The translations under genes and the position numbers were made by a program. Below are positions 13,301 to 24,300 of a stretch of 64,000 nucleotides of DNA, in pieces. The notes under the pieces are model-generated. The model did not search any database and was not told where the DNA came from. It saw only the letters and a program-made list of their open reading frames with translations. Source of the stretch: Neodontobutis hainanensis (taxonomy: Eukaryota; Chordata; Actinopteri; Gobiiformes; Odontobutidae); the NCBI GenBank assembly GCA_024349245.1, contig JALDNG010000800.1:21937-85936 (forward strand), in the 5' to 3' direction. Each line of letters begins with the position of its first letter. Position 1 is the first letter of the stretch.

Positions 13301-14096
13301 GTTTGGCTGATGAGAGCGAGCAGAGCCACCTTACTGAACTGCTTACATACGACTGGCTGACCTGGTAAGTGTTGTAGTAGCAGATAATGCTCTTGTTCTT
13401 GGAGAGACCCAGCTTGCTGCCTTGGTCTGTAGCCAGAGCAAAAGTAGACAGGAAACCAGGTTTTAAAGCATGGACCGGAGCACTGTCATTTGCAACTGCA
13501 AAGAGGCAACACAATGGAAGTCTGAGCTACATTCATTTTAATTGATAAGACACATTATTTTTTCTATATCCACACTGTTCTGAACTTTACAAAGTTAACA
13601 TGTGTATTGTGTAAATACATTTTAGGAATGTATCAAATCCTAATCAGATTGTCACAAAACAAATGAGTTATTATAAGAAATGTATTTATAGTTACTTTTC
13701 CTTAAAATAAGTATTACAATTCAGTGAGATACCATGAAGTTTCCATAATGCACACAGAACAGAGGTTTTGTGTTGAGGGGCTATACCTTTAATAACCGGG
13801 ACGCCGTCTCTGTCTGTCACTACAATGGCATGAAGACCTTCAACACTGTCAAACCAAACACAAAATCAACTCAAAACAATCATTAAAATGTAGAAGCTCC
13901 ATAGCTCACAAAAATATACAAACCTTTGCAGTTGTTTGTACAAGTATCTCTTAAAATCCTGCAGTGAGACAACACCCGTGTTAGAAAGGGTTAGAAAGTG
14001 CAGTGTGAAACATTACACAACGACTATTGAATAAGATTTGTGAAAGTTTTAATAGAGTCTTGTAAAACTGAACTGAGGCATACTCACATCAGCCAT
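10345..14096 (-). CDS. lamtor3: LAMTOR3 (MP1), Ragulator subunit, complete
   Basis: The coding exons on the - strand are 14088-14096, 13924-13958, 13787-13845, 13362-13495, 10988-11051 and 10345-10418. Phases join and the total is 375 nt, giving 124 residues, the family's usual length. The protein contains the hallmark blocks VEGLHAIVVTDRDGVPVIK, ALKPGFLSTFALATDQGSKL and QFNRLPLVISFIAS, and ends near LRQVVEVT. It is a roadblock/LC7-fold subunit of the lysosomal Ragulator complex, which anchors Rag GTPases and MEK-ERK signalling. The start-codon exon has an acceptor at 14119. An upstream non-coding exon ends in a GTAAGT donor after 14339. That exon reaches the edge of the large palindrome at 14391, so the promoter has been disturbed by transposons. 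Confidence 0.95.
11130..11425 (-). mobile_element. Mariner/Tc1-type end fragment (same family as 41465-42935)
   Basis: The blocks GGGATTTTCCTTATTTGTCAG, GATATATTTCAAATG-like sequence and ATATGACCAGCACTTGTA match the terminal region of the longer element in dlk1 intron 2. Only one end is present and there is no transposase coding. Confidence 0.6.
11650..11930. repeat. Dispersed repeat R1, copy 2 (inverted)
   Basis: This is the reverse-complement counterpart of positions 1-280 with the same order of blocks. It shows substitutions and small indels, so the two copies are old, independent insertions. Confidence 0.7.
11936..13050 (+). mobile_element. Tc1-like transposon with long terminal repeats, dead and nested
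   Basis: Transposase scraps on the + strand include a DNDPKHTSKQAKSW segment typical of Tc1 transposases around the DDE region. The right end (12830-13050) contains AACTAATTGCCCAATTGCAC and TCTACTGCACCTACTGGTAAC, shared with both ends of the element at 23978-25280. A LINE-type repeat is inserted at about 12423-12823. The left end appears truncated against repeat R1. Confidence 0.7.
12423..12823 (+). repeat. Common teleost interspersed repeat (probably LINE 3' end) inside the Tc1 copy
   Basis: It begins with a CATT tandem run and TTTTCTACCGCTTGGTCCC. It continues with GAGCCTATCCCAGC and GGGGTACACCCTGGA blocks, and ends with a TGTGAGGCAGGAGTGCTAACC block. Partial relatives occur at about 54900-55080 and 56790-57015. 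I believe this type of sequence is the tail of an RTE-like LINE, but the clade is not proved here. Confidence 0.55.
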
Positions 14097-14338
14097 GACG
14101 GTCCTGCTGTGGGCATGTCCTGCAACAAACAGAACCAGGAAAAGACAAGAAATAAAAGAGAAGGCAGCGCGGTATGAGCTAGCATTTATTTGTCACAAAA
14201 CCATTTTCCTTCCCCATTTCTTGCTTACTGTTAAAAAAGACTTCCCTTAACAAACAAATGCGATATGGCTAAATGTTAGACTAGCAGTTTTAATACCTAC
14301 AAACAAAGCATTTTATCGTATTATAAATGGTGACTTAC

Positions 14339-14390
14339 CAGTGAAGGCAGCTCTGATCACGTGTAACACCGCGTGACTAAGGGTGCGTTC
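14339..14390 (-). promoter_or_regulatory. LAMTOR3 5' non-coding exon and residual promoter
   Basis: On the - strand the sequence ends in CTTCACTG followed by GTAAGTCA, a strong splice donor. It would join the ATG exon whose acceptor AG precedes 14119. The upstream part contains CACGTG and GCGTGAC-like elements. It abuts the palindrome at 14391, and the GTGCGTTC at 14383-14390 is a target-site duplication of the transposon. Confidence 0.55.
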
Positions 14391-14702
14391 CATAGACATA
14401 CATAAGAAAGGCTAGATGTCTCGTCCGCGCTGTCGGCCAATGGAGGTCGACGTCCGCAACTGGCGGCCATCTTGTCACAGGCAGCTTGCTCACTCGTAAC
14501 ATTGTGTTTTAATGGTGCATGTACTTTTTAAATAACCATAACTTGCTAAATTTTCTACCGATTTTTAAACAGTCTAGTTTGTTATACGTCAGAGATATAC
14601 TTATGACACTGCATACTTATGAATAATTATAACCATGGACTTCCATATGAAAATAACATTGAACAGAACATAGAGATGCAATGAATATACACACGGAATG
14701 AA

Positions 14703-14783
<81 letters not shown>

Positions 14784-16513
14784 TTTTATAATGTTAATAT
14801 TATAATAAAATAATTTGAATTATTATGTTTATTTTAACTTCTTGAGGATTGGGCCATTTACTAGGCTTTTTCCTTGACATTGCACTGCGCCTACTTCAGA
14901 GATCACTGTTCCCAGCTATTTTTGCCTACCATCAAATGCCTGACCTCTTTAGAAAACTGAGACCCTGTAGTTTCTTAGGAAACAATCAGAATAATTATGT
15001 GAAGTACTTGCACAGAGTTATAGAGGCTAGAATATTGTTTTTCTTTCTGCTGGATAACAAGCATCTCAACTGACCACATTAAACTTCTAGGTCTCTTGAT
15101 ATGACTTTAGAAACACAACTGAGCCCAAGCACCAGGTCTTGTAAAGCTGTGTACAAAAGCAGATCAATATAGAATGAAATATGAGTACTTTAGACCATTG
15201 ATTTGCCAAGGTATGCTCATGCGTTTTGTAAAATGCCCTATCGAAACTCCCATAGGACTTTTGGTTACCCAAAACATAGACATAGGCTACATAATAAAGG
15301 CTTACTGTGTGGTAACCTCTTAGTAACACTCTGAAGTTTCTTGTAGACTATTTGGATTGTATATCAGGGTTCTGATATAGAATTACTACACAAAATATGG
15401 AATAATTACACAAAAGTCTATTTATTCATTTGTTGCAGAGGACATATCTACAGCTGACAGGCTTGTAGAGGTGACAATGACAGCTGGGAGGGACTCTGTG
15501 TCATCCTGTGCTGTCACATTGCCTCTGCATGGTTTAACAACCCCACACCGGGCCATCAGCTTCCTGAAGATGTACTTGAACTGGCATTAGGGTTGTTATT
15601 CCAGCCACCTTAAAACAAAAAAGATATATGGAGTATAGTACACAGATATTCACTACATGCTTTAAAAATGTTTTATGCTTAAAAAAAAAAACACTAGAAC
15701 TAGCCACCCCTGAATGATCTTTCCGTATAAATTAAGTTGCATGACATTATCATACAGTTCAGACTGTATCAGTGGTGATAAATTCGGCAAACAGATACAA
15801 ATACAGGCATTTTTCTATATACTCAAAATGGTTTGTGACACTTCCAGGTACTGTGTATGTCTTAGGGTTAGGGTTATTGTGCATGTCTTCAGAAAACACA
15901 TTTTACAAAAAATAAAAATAATAAGATGTTTTTAACAAACCAAACCGATTGGAAATCATGTGCGACTTAAGTTATATTGAAAAGAAAGAGCAATTCTGCC
16001 TCTCCCACTGATGTAAAAATGCTGGGTAGCAGCTAAACTGTAAGTACTAACGTTAGGTCTCACTCAAAGCCAGCTAATAACTACAACCACATTCACAATG
16101 ACTGTAATATAGATAAAAAAAATAGTTGTCATAAAATCGTTATTGGTGTCAGTAAAACTATAACTGAACAGCTCGATGGTGGTCTCAGCCTTGATAACTT
16201 GCACAGGTAACGTTAGCCGTGATACACAACTATGCTGCACGATTAAGTCGTCTTTCGAAAAGAAAAGCTGCAATTTCAACATGTTCACGCATCCAGAATT
16301 ATAGCCACATTATTAACGTTTGTAAGAAATCAAACATTTTGTAAATCCGTCAAGATTTCAGCGAGATAAAAGTATTTATGTTCGTGCAGATCACTCACCT
16401 TACATCAGGTACCATGGAGTCCGATAGGAAGCTTGCCTGTTTCAAGATGGCCGCCGGTGATGCCGTCGGAGACTGCGCCGTGAGACATCTAGCCTTTCTT
16501 ATGTATGTCTATG
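14391..16513 (-). mobile_element. P-like DNA transposon copy 1 (left arm of giant palindrome)
   Basis: The ends are inverted repeats starting CATAGACATACATAAGAAAG (the first 32 bp match exactly), with a weaker match continuing to a shared GGCGGCCATCTTG block about 75 bp in. The element is nearly identical, in reverse, to 16615-18756. Its - strand holds a decayed transposase-like last exon (15422-15608), 4 bp shorter than the partner and so frameshifted. It contains a TA microsatellite at 14707-14773. An 8-bp flank and CAT-starting termini fit P-superfamily transposons, which make 8-bp duplications. The element is internally deleted and cannot encode a full transposase. Confidence 0.65.
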
Positions 16514-16614
16514 GTAAATCGCATAATCGGACCATCGGACACAGAACTTACCGGCATGCACTGCGCACTGATCTTCGTCGATCAGTGCGCAGGCCTGGCT
16601 CATCTCGAACGCAC
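16514..16614. repeat. Palindrome spacer with a perfect 13-bp hairpin
   Basis: The 101-bp spacer separates the two inverted transposon copies. At 16561-16592 it holds CTGCGCACTGATC, a 6-base loop and GATCAGTGCGCAG, a perfect stem close to the centre of the whole palindrome. Its right edge, GAACGCAC (16607-16614), is the reverse complement of the GTGCGTTC at 14383-14390. This suggests that the spacer is former LAMTOR3 upstream DNA in flipped orientation. Confidence 0.7.
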
Positions 16615-18353
16615 CATAGACATACATAAGAAAGGCTAGATGTCTCACGGCGCAGTCTCCGACGGCATCACCGGCGGCCATCTTGAAGCAGGCAAGCTTC
16701 CTATCGGACTCCATGGTACCTGATGTAAGGTGAGTGATCTGCACGAACATAAATACTTTTATCTCGCTGAAATCTTGACGGATTTACAAAATGTTTGATT
16801 TCTTACAAACGTTAATAATGTGGCTATAATTCTGGATGCGTGAACATGTTGAAATTGCAGCTTTTCTTTTCGAAAGACGACTTAATCGTGCAGCATAGTT
16901 GTGTATCACGGCTAACGTTACTTGTGCAAGTTATCAAGGCTGAGACCACCATCGAGCTGTTCAGTTATAGTTTTACTGACACCAATAACGATTTTATGAC
17001 AACCAATTTTTTTATCTATATTACAGTCATTGTGAATGTGGTTGTAGTTATTAGCTGGCTTTGAGTGAGACCTAACGTTAGTAGTTACAGTTTAGCTGCT
17101 ACCCAGCAATTTTACATCAGTGGGAGAGGCAGAATTGCTCTTTCTTTTCAATATAACTTAAGTTGCACATGATTTCCAATCGGTTTGGTTTGTTAAAAAC
17201 ATCTTATTATTTTTATTTTTGTAAAATGTGTTTTCTGAAGACATGCACATTAACCTAACCCTAAGACATACACAGTACCTGGAAGTGTCACAAAACCATT
17301 TTGAGTATATAGAAAATGCCTGTATTTGTATCTGTTTGCCGAATTTATCACCACTGATACAGTCTGAACTGTATGATAATGAGATGCAACTTAATTTATA
17401 TGGAAAGATCATTCAGGGGTGGCTAGTTCAGTTCTAGTTTTTTTTTAAGCATAAAACATTTTTAAAGCATGTATTTAATATCTGTGTACTATACTCCATA
17501 TATCTTTTTTTTTTTTTTTTTAAGGTGGCTGGAATAACAACCCTAATGCCAGCCAGTTCAAGTACATCTTCAGGAAGCTGATGGCCCGGTGTGGGGTTGT
17601 TAAACCATGCAGAGGCAATGTGACAGCACAGGATGACACAGAGTCCCTCCCAGCTGTCATTGTCACCTCTACAAGCCTGTCAGCTGTAGATATGTCCTCT
17701 GCAACAAATGAATAAATAGACTTTTGTGTAATTATTCCATATTTTGTGTAGTAATTCTATATCAGAACCCCTGATATACAATCCAAATAGTCTACAAGAA
17801 ACTTCAGAGTGTTACCAAGAGGTTACCACACAGTAAGCCTTTATTATGTAGCCTATGTCTATGTTTTGGGTAACCAAAAGTCCTATGGGGAGTTTCGATA
17901 GGGCATTTTACAAAACGCATGAGCATACCTTGGCAAATCAATGGTCTAAAGTACTCATATTTCATTCTATATGGATCTGCTTTTGTACACAGCTTTACAA
18001 GACCTGGTGCTTGGACTCAGTTGTGTTTCTAAAGTCATATCAAGAGACCTAGAAGCTGAAATGTGGTCAGATGAGATGCTTGTTATCCAACAGAAAGAAA
18101 AACAATATTCTAGCCTCTATAACTCTGTGCAAGTACTTCACATAATTATTCTGATTGTTTCTAAGAAACTACAGGGTCTCAGTTTTCTAAAGAGGTCAGG
18201 CATTTGATGGTAGGCAAAAATAGCTGGGAACAGTGATCTCTGAAGTAGGCGCAGTGCAATGTCAAGGGAAAAGCCTAGTAAATGGCCCAATCCTCAAGAA
18301 GTTAAAATAAACATAATAATTCAAATTATTTTATTATAATATTAACATTATAA

Positions 18354-18436
<83 letters not shown>

Positions 18437-18756
18437 TTCATTCCTTGGGCGTGTGTATATTCATTGCATCTCTATGTTCTGTTCAATGTTATTTTCATAT
18501 GGAAGTCCATGGTTATAATTATTCATAAGTATGCAGTGTCATAAGTATATCTCTGACGTTTATAACAAACTAGACTGTTTAAAAATCGGTAGAAAATTTA
18601 GCAAGTTATGGTTATTTAAAAAGTACATGCACCATTAAAACACAATGTTACGAGTGAGCAAGCTGCCTGTCACAAGATGGCCGCCAGTTGCGGACGTCGA
18701 CCTCCATTGGCCGACAGCGCGGACGAGACATCTAGCCTTTCTTATGTATGTCTATG
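16615..18756 (+). mobile_element. P-like DNA transposon copy 2 (right arm of giant palindrome)
   Basis: This is the inverted partner of 14391-16513 with the same termini. On the + strand it keeps a first-exon remnant: ATG at 16713 and a GTGAGT donor after 16729. It also keeps a last transposase-like exon at 17525-17715. A GT/TA microsatellite lies at 18356-18432, where the other copy has only TA. Arm-to-arm identity looks very high, with only scattered substitutions and small indels. Confidence 0.65.
17525..17715 (+). pseudogene. Last exon remnant of a P/THAP9-like transposase
   Basis: After a long T tract and AAG acceptor, an open frame of 62 codons begins GWNNNPNASQFKYIFRKL and ends with TAA. 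The stop overlaps an AATAAA polyadenylation signal at 17711. The GG/GWNNNP...QF motif resembles the conserved near-C-terminal block of P-type and THAP9-like transposases. That resemblance is from memory and needs a search. The rest of the transposase (THAP domain and catalytic core) is not visible, so this is a deletion derivative. The equivalent exon in the other arm (15422-15608, - strand) lost 4 bp near its start. Confidence 0.5.
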
Positions 18757-19903
18757 TTTCGCCCTATGCTTTCGCCTGCATGAACTACACAATCAGAGTG
18801 CATGATGGGAAATGATGTCCTGTCAGTGTGACCAGTGACGGCTGATTAGACCCATTGACGGACCTGAGCGCTAACAATTCAATGCCCCCTATTCTTCCAC
18901 CCACACTTTTATTAATTTTAATCTTTTCTAGACAAATAGCTGACTACAAACTGGTGAAAACTGTTTAAATATGGAGAACATGTTATTAAAATTAACTTAA
19001 TGAGATAGATTTGTCTTATTTCAAACTTGATGCTTTCAAAGGCGACTCAACAATTAAAATTGTATAATCAGCTGTGTCAGTCAATGGTGTGTTGGACACA
19101 GGTTTTTAAGCAGAAGTGCGTTCATAAAATATAGTTTTAGTAAGCAAATACACTCAACACACGCAAGATCTGTACTTTGGACGAGAGGCTATGTGATCTC
19201 AGCCAAACCACGCTGGTCTCTCCTCATGAACTGTTCGACTTAGGGCCTGTCCTAATACTCGCACTACGCCCTGCAGTCTTCCACTAAGGGTGTACTTGGT
19301 AGAAGTGCACTTTGGTATAAGTGTGCAAGGAACCAAGCGTGCAGAATTAGCAGAATTAGGACGGTGATGTTTATGTCAACAACATGTACGTCATAATTGC
19401 AACGGAAAATAATTGCGCTTTACCTAATATTGTTATTGAAAATATAAAGAGCAGCGCCAGAGATGCCAAAAACATCTTTAAGTCTGTTGATTAGCACTGC
19501 ATGATCAATCGTATCAAATGTAGCACTGAGATCCATCAATAGTAGAGCCGATGAGTCCTCGTTCATCTGAAGGAGGAGATCATTAGTCATTTTAACTAAA
19601 GTTGTTTCAGTGGAATAAGAGCTCCTAAATGCAGACTGAAGCGGGTCGAGAGCTGTTTTGCTGTCAGGGTATCCAGGAGGCATGTAGTTGCTTGACATGA
19701 AGCAACTGTCCCACAGAGAAACCTGGGGTTATACCTGCTTTCTCAGATTAGAGATGAGAAATAGGCTGTCTTCGCAGTGCTGAGGGCGTGCTTATAGGTG
19801 TTAACACATAAACACCACTTTTGATAATTTAGATTTGTTTTTGTTCAAAACTCCTGCAAGACTGTTTCAAAACCCGGTATTCCTCGTTATACCATGAAAT
19901 AAA
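18757..19903. other. Intergenic stretch with a LINE RT fragment
   Basis: The first 150 bases are moderately GC-rich and may be the original distal LAMTOR3 upstream region, including CATGATGGGAAATGATG. About 19420-19698 (-) is a reverse-transcriptase fragment (separate entry). Otherwise nothing is recognised. In particular there are no SLC38A10 upstream exons. Confidence 0.5.
19420..19698 (-). mobile_element. LINE reverse-transcriptase fragment
   Basis: The - strand encodes a stretch with DPLQSAFRSSYSTETTLVK and then ALLLMDLSATFDTIDH, corresponding to RT motifs of CR1/L2/Rex-type LINEs. Palm motif A is intact, but neither the downstream YADD motif nor any flanking coding is present. It is a short dead fragment. 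Confidence 0.75.
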
Positions 19904-20675
19904 ATGGGGCAAAAAAGTATTTCGTCACCCACCAATTGTGCAAGATCTCCCACTTAAAAAGATAAAAGAGGCCTGTCATTTTCATCATAGGTACACTTCA
20001 ACTATGATAGACAGAATGGGGAAAACGATTTCAGGAAATTTTAATGAATTAATGGCAAATTCCTCTGTAAAATAAGTATGGTCACCTACAAAAAAGCAAG
20101 ATTTCTTCTTCTGGCCTCACAGACCTGTCACTTCTTCTTTAAGAGGCTCCTTTGTCACTCGTTTCCTGTATTAATGGCACCTGTTTGAACTCGATTGAAT
20201 CTGCAGGAAGCAGCTTGGTGTGAAGGTATCAAATGTGGGAGCAATTATTAGAAAATGGAAGACATACAAGACACTGATCATCTCCCTCAATCTGGGGCTC
20301 CACACAAGATCTCACACCGTGGGGTCAAAATGATCACAAGAACCACACGGGGGGCCTAGTGAATGACCTGCAGAGCCTGCACCAAAGTAACAAAGGCTAC
20401 CATCAGTAACACACTACGCCACCAGGGACTCAAATTCTGCAGCGCCAGACATGTCCCCCTGCTTAAGCCAGTACATGTCCGGGCCTGTCTGAAGTTTTCT
20501 AGAGAGCATTTGGATGATCCAGAAGAGGATTGGGAGAATGGAATATGGTCAGATGAAACATAAATAGAACTTTTTGATTAAAACTCAACTTGTCGTGTTC
20601 GGAGGAGAAAGAACACATACCTACTCTGAAGCATGGGGTGGAAACATCATGCTTTGGGGCTGTTTTTCTGCAAAG
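19904..20675 (+). mobile_element. Left half of a Tc1-like transposon split by the composite insertion
   Basis: It starts at TGGGGCAAAAAAGTATTT, the inverse of the right end at 29452. Degraded transposase coding follows, including VRACLKFSREHLDDPEEDW. It stops abruptly after CTGCAAAG at 20675. The next Tc1 base pairs, GGACCAGGAC, resume only at 28818. Joining the halves at one copy of GCAAAG rebuilds a continuous Tc1-like sequence of about 1.4 kb. Confidence 0.85.
20670..20675. repeat. Target-site duplication GCAAAG, left copy
   Basis: This hexamer directly precedes the transposon terminus CAGACATG at 20676. It is repeated exactly at 28812-28817 after the terminus CATGCCTG. Confidence 0.85.
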
Positions 20676-21200
20676 CAGACATGAAAATCGCTCACCTTTC
20701 GGCGAAATTCGCCGTTTTGAAACCAAAATAGGTGACCTACGTGAATCGTATAGATTCGATGAGAAAATGTTTAGGGGGGTAGGGGGGGTAGGGGTAGTAC
20801 CGGAGAACAGGTGCGCGTGCCAGAAGGGACCGCGAGTGCATGGAAATAGCACGAATGGCCTTGCTTCACCAGTTTGTTTCTCTGGGAAGGTAGGGGAGTA
20901 CCATTACCTGATTGGTTTACAAGCAGATTGCATTCGCGCGTGCCAGCCAGGTTCGTGCTTACCAGAGCGTGCACACCAAGGAGTGCGGACCACTATCAGA
21001 AGCTGAAGAAGCACATCTGTCCTCTGAGCTTTTACCTGACTGAATTTGGTGAGTGATGGTTTCTTTTAATATTTTCTGGTATATATCTGTTAGTTACCTA
21101 GGAGCTCTGTTGACATAAGCTAGCTAACCTTAGCTCCAACTTGATGAATTGAGTCATCAAACACAGCAGGAGAGAACGCAACGTTAGCCAGCTTACGTAA
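20676..21200 (+). repeat. Element E, 5' partial copy (525 bp)
   Basis: It is identical to 27449-27973 apart from about one substitution (CCTTAG against CGTTAG near 21127). It then diverges abruptly after TTACGTAA. It contains a G-rich run near 20772-20796 and ends in exon-like sequence with a GTGAGT donor after 21048. Near identity implies a recent duplication. Confidence 0.9.
21048..21056 (+). promoter_or_regulatory. Transposon-derived splice donor upstream of captured exons
   Basis: AATTTG is followed by GTGAGTGATGG, a near-consensus donor. In complete E (donor after 27821) it would pair with the acceptor before 28152. In the 5' partial copy the next acceptor downstream is the SLC38A10 acceptor before 21348. 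Use of either site is inferred, not shown. Confidence 0.5.
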
Positions 21201-21347
21201 TGTGGGTATTTGTATAAAATGTTATGTCTCTCAGCTGTAAGGTGCTGGAGCTTGAAAGTGCTTGAATGGTGTAGGAATACTGCAAAATGGAAAAAAAAAA
21301 ACAAGACTGCAAAACATTTACCTTTTTTCTTTTTTTTTTGTCTTCAG

Positions 21348-24300
21348 TGGAAACCATTCTGGGTCTCACTGGAGCCACTATGGGCAGCATGATCTGCTTC
21401 ATTTGCCCTGCTCTCATTTACAGAAAAATTCAAAAGAATGGCATTGTAGCTCAGGTAAAGTCTGAAATATTGCCATCATCCATTTTCTTTTTTATCACTT
21501 GTTCATGTAACGTTACTCTTTTCTTTGACATGTAGCTGGTGCTAATGGTAGGCCTGTGCATCCTGCTGATCAGCACTTTTACCACAGTGTCCATCTCGTC
21601 CCGTGGCTCTGGCGTCAAAGTCCAAGCTCCTCCCCCTCCAGCACCTGGCAGAAACCACCTACCAGTACCAGACCTCCCTGTGCTGCACGGTAAAGATCAT
21701 GACATGTATTAATGGAGTGTAAGGATGGCTGACTTGTATATCAAAATCCTTTTACTAATGAGCCATGCACCAAACATTTATCTCAACGGGCTGAACTCTT
21801 TTGTTTGAATAACATTGTTGCGTACTTGTGTCTTTACAAAGTTTCACAGGTGACATGTTTTTATTTTTACCCACCTTGTAGCACTGACCTTAATTTCAGA
21901 GCAGATGAAATGTGGAAGGCCTGAAACGACATTACTTGAGAGTATTCCAAGTCAGTACTAAAAGTCAACATGTTTAGACTTTTATTATAAAATGTCATGG
22001 GTCTGCAGCAAACCCTAATGCAAAAGTGTACGATATGGCAAAACCACTAGAAAGACTAAAACAAAAGTCTTAAGAGAAAGGCCATTCTTTCATCTCCCGG
22101 AGAAGAAAAGATGGAGACAGACGGCGCGACTGATAGACAGACCGGCAGCTTGAGGAGATAACCTCTTGATAATATCTGAGCACAGCAGTGAGCTCTTGAC
22201 GTTGATAGAGCGAGAGTGATGCCCTTCAAACTCCGGCAATTCCTCAGCCCCCACCCCGTCCTCTCTGCCGCCCCTTCTACCCCTGTTCATTTCTCCTGCC
22301 ACCCCCTCTTCTCTTCCCATATCTCCTGTGGCAGCTATAAAATTCCTGCAAGCTCTAGACTATATATAAAAAAAAAAGGGTTGTATAGGTTTGAGAAGAG
22401 TGCACACGAAACCAAAAAATGTATCGCAGTATCAAGAGGAGTGTTGCATTTACTTTTTAAAGTTTAATTCGACTCTTACACGTGTTCTCCCTCTTCAGCT
22501 ACACCACCAGGTCCGTCTGTATCCATCATTGTCCTGTCATGTCGTCCATCTTGTATGCACTGACCTCCCCACCTGTTTCCTGTGTGTCATTTTCTATTTA
22601 TATACTTTTCCCTCCCCTATCATTTATTATAGTAAATCTATGCGTTTGAGATTTTCATAATACTCAGTGTTTGCTGCCATCTAGTGGATCATCACTTCAC
22701 ATGATGCAGTTTCCCTTAGAATAAAAGCTTACTGGCTGTCTTTTTTATTTTATTTTTTTATGTGAACAATAAACATTATTGAACTGTAAAAGTATCTGGT
22801 AAATGAAAACAAATTCAAGTCAAACAAAGTCACTGAATTAATGTTTTCTTAATAAACCCGTGGCTCATAAGAATACAAAGCACTTTACAAGCCAACCAGA
22901 CTTGATGCTAAATTTGAGTAATTTGTTTTTATGAATCTGTTGTCACATAATATTGCAGGTGTTTGTCTTGGAGTGTTACATTACAGGCATTGTTTTTGTG
23001 TGTGTGTGTGTAGAAAATTTCCCGTATACAAAACCCGACCTGCCTGTTGACGTGGAGCGGGACCCGGCGGAGCCACTGCAGATTAAAGGACCGGTGGATC
23101 TACCTGAGAGGAAGAAGAAAGAAGAAGTGCAGCTTGACCGTCCAGAAGCTGGTAGGGAAAAAATTAACAAGGCTGTGACCTTTTTACTATATTATCAAAT
23201 ATCCACTAACACGTGTTTAGAAATATTTATTTTTGCACTCAACAAAATGAATTGAGATCCTTTTTATCCTCGAACATAGTGACTGGAAATGGAATTGTGT
23301 TATTTTGAATGTGTGTCCAGGTGTTGTTGTGCCAGAGGCAGAAGCCCACCGCCATGAACCTCCAAATCCTCACGATAAGGTCAAAGTCGACACAAGGAAA
23401 AATGACGAGGAGCTACAGGGAGAAAATAGACAACCTGTGAATCCTGAAGGCGAACCTAATGGAGAGCAAGAGCATGCAGTGGATTTACAGCAGAAAAAGG
23501 AAGAGAAGGCTGAGGAGAAGCAGAAACATGCAGAAGCGATTATAGGAAAAGAAGAAGTCAACTTGGGTGGTGGAGATAAACTTTCTAATGAGATTTTGGA
23601 AAAGCCTGATGAACTAAAGAAGCAAGATCCTAACCAGCTAAAGGATGTTGTGAAGCAAGATTCAGTGAAAGAGCCTGTTGCAGGGAACGCAGCGGTAGCA
23701 AACCAAGCTGCAGATGCTCTAGAGAAACGTAAGTATTTGTTTGCCAATGCAAAAGTGTGTACAAGTGTCATAAATTAACTTTTGTCATATGTGACGTTTG
23801 TTTCGCAGCGTTTCCCGATGGAGAGCATCCTGTTGTAGCTAACGCCAAGGGGGCAGACAGCAAAGACACAGTAGATGAGAAAATGGATGGTAAGTGAGGA
23901 TATGAAAGATATAATACCAAAGGTACAAGGTGGTGGAATGAACAGTAACAACAGTGCCCCTTGAAATATGTAAAAGTTACAGTAATGTCCAAAACAATAG
24001 CAGTAAAATGTTACTAACCAGAATAATCCAGATTTTTTTTATATTTTTTATAAGTGGCACTTAGTTACCAGTAGGTGCAGTAGATTCTCAAAAAACAAAC
24101 ATGATATGCTCGCTCTTAAGGCTGTGCAATTGGGCAATTAGTTAAAAGGGATGTGTATAAAAAAATAAAAAAATAAAAATAAAATAGCAGTGTCTGCCGT
24201 TGACTGTACAAACTCAAAACTATTTTGTACAAACGTTTTTGTTTCTATTTGGCAATCCTGTGAATCACTAAACTAATATTTATTTGTATGACCGCAGTTT

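Larger units (their letters stand above)
11052..13361. other. LAMTOR3 intron between its fourth and fifth coding exons, packed with repeats
   Basis: From left to right it holds a mariner-type end fragment (11130-11425), a poly-T run of about 20 near 11580, repeat R1 copy 2 (11650-11930) and a Tc1-like element (about 11936-13050) interrupted by a LINE-type repeat. The last 300 bases before the exon have no recognised feature. Confidence 0.6.

Noticed and set aside
14601..14783. Open frame rich in YI repeats, and similar ones at 18356 and 57188-57543
   Set aside because: These are translations of TA and GT microsatellites.
16378..16750. Two opposite-strand open frames sharing the same 46-residue N-terminus
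   Set aside because: They are the same transposon terminal sequence read in each arm of the palindrome. No start context, domain or length supports a protein.
20590..21006. 138-codon open frame, repeated at 27378-27779
   Set aside because: The frame crosses the Tc1/element E junction in the first copy and a GT repeat in the second. Only the E part is shared, and no domain is recognised.
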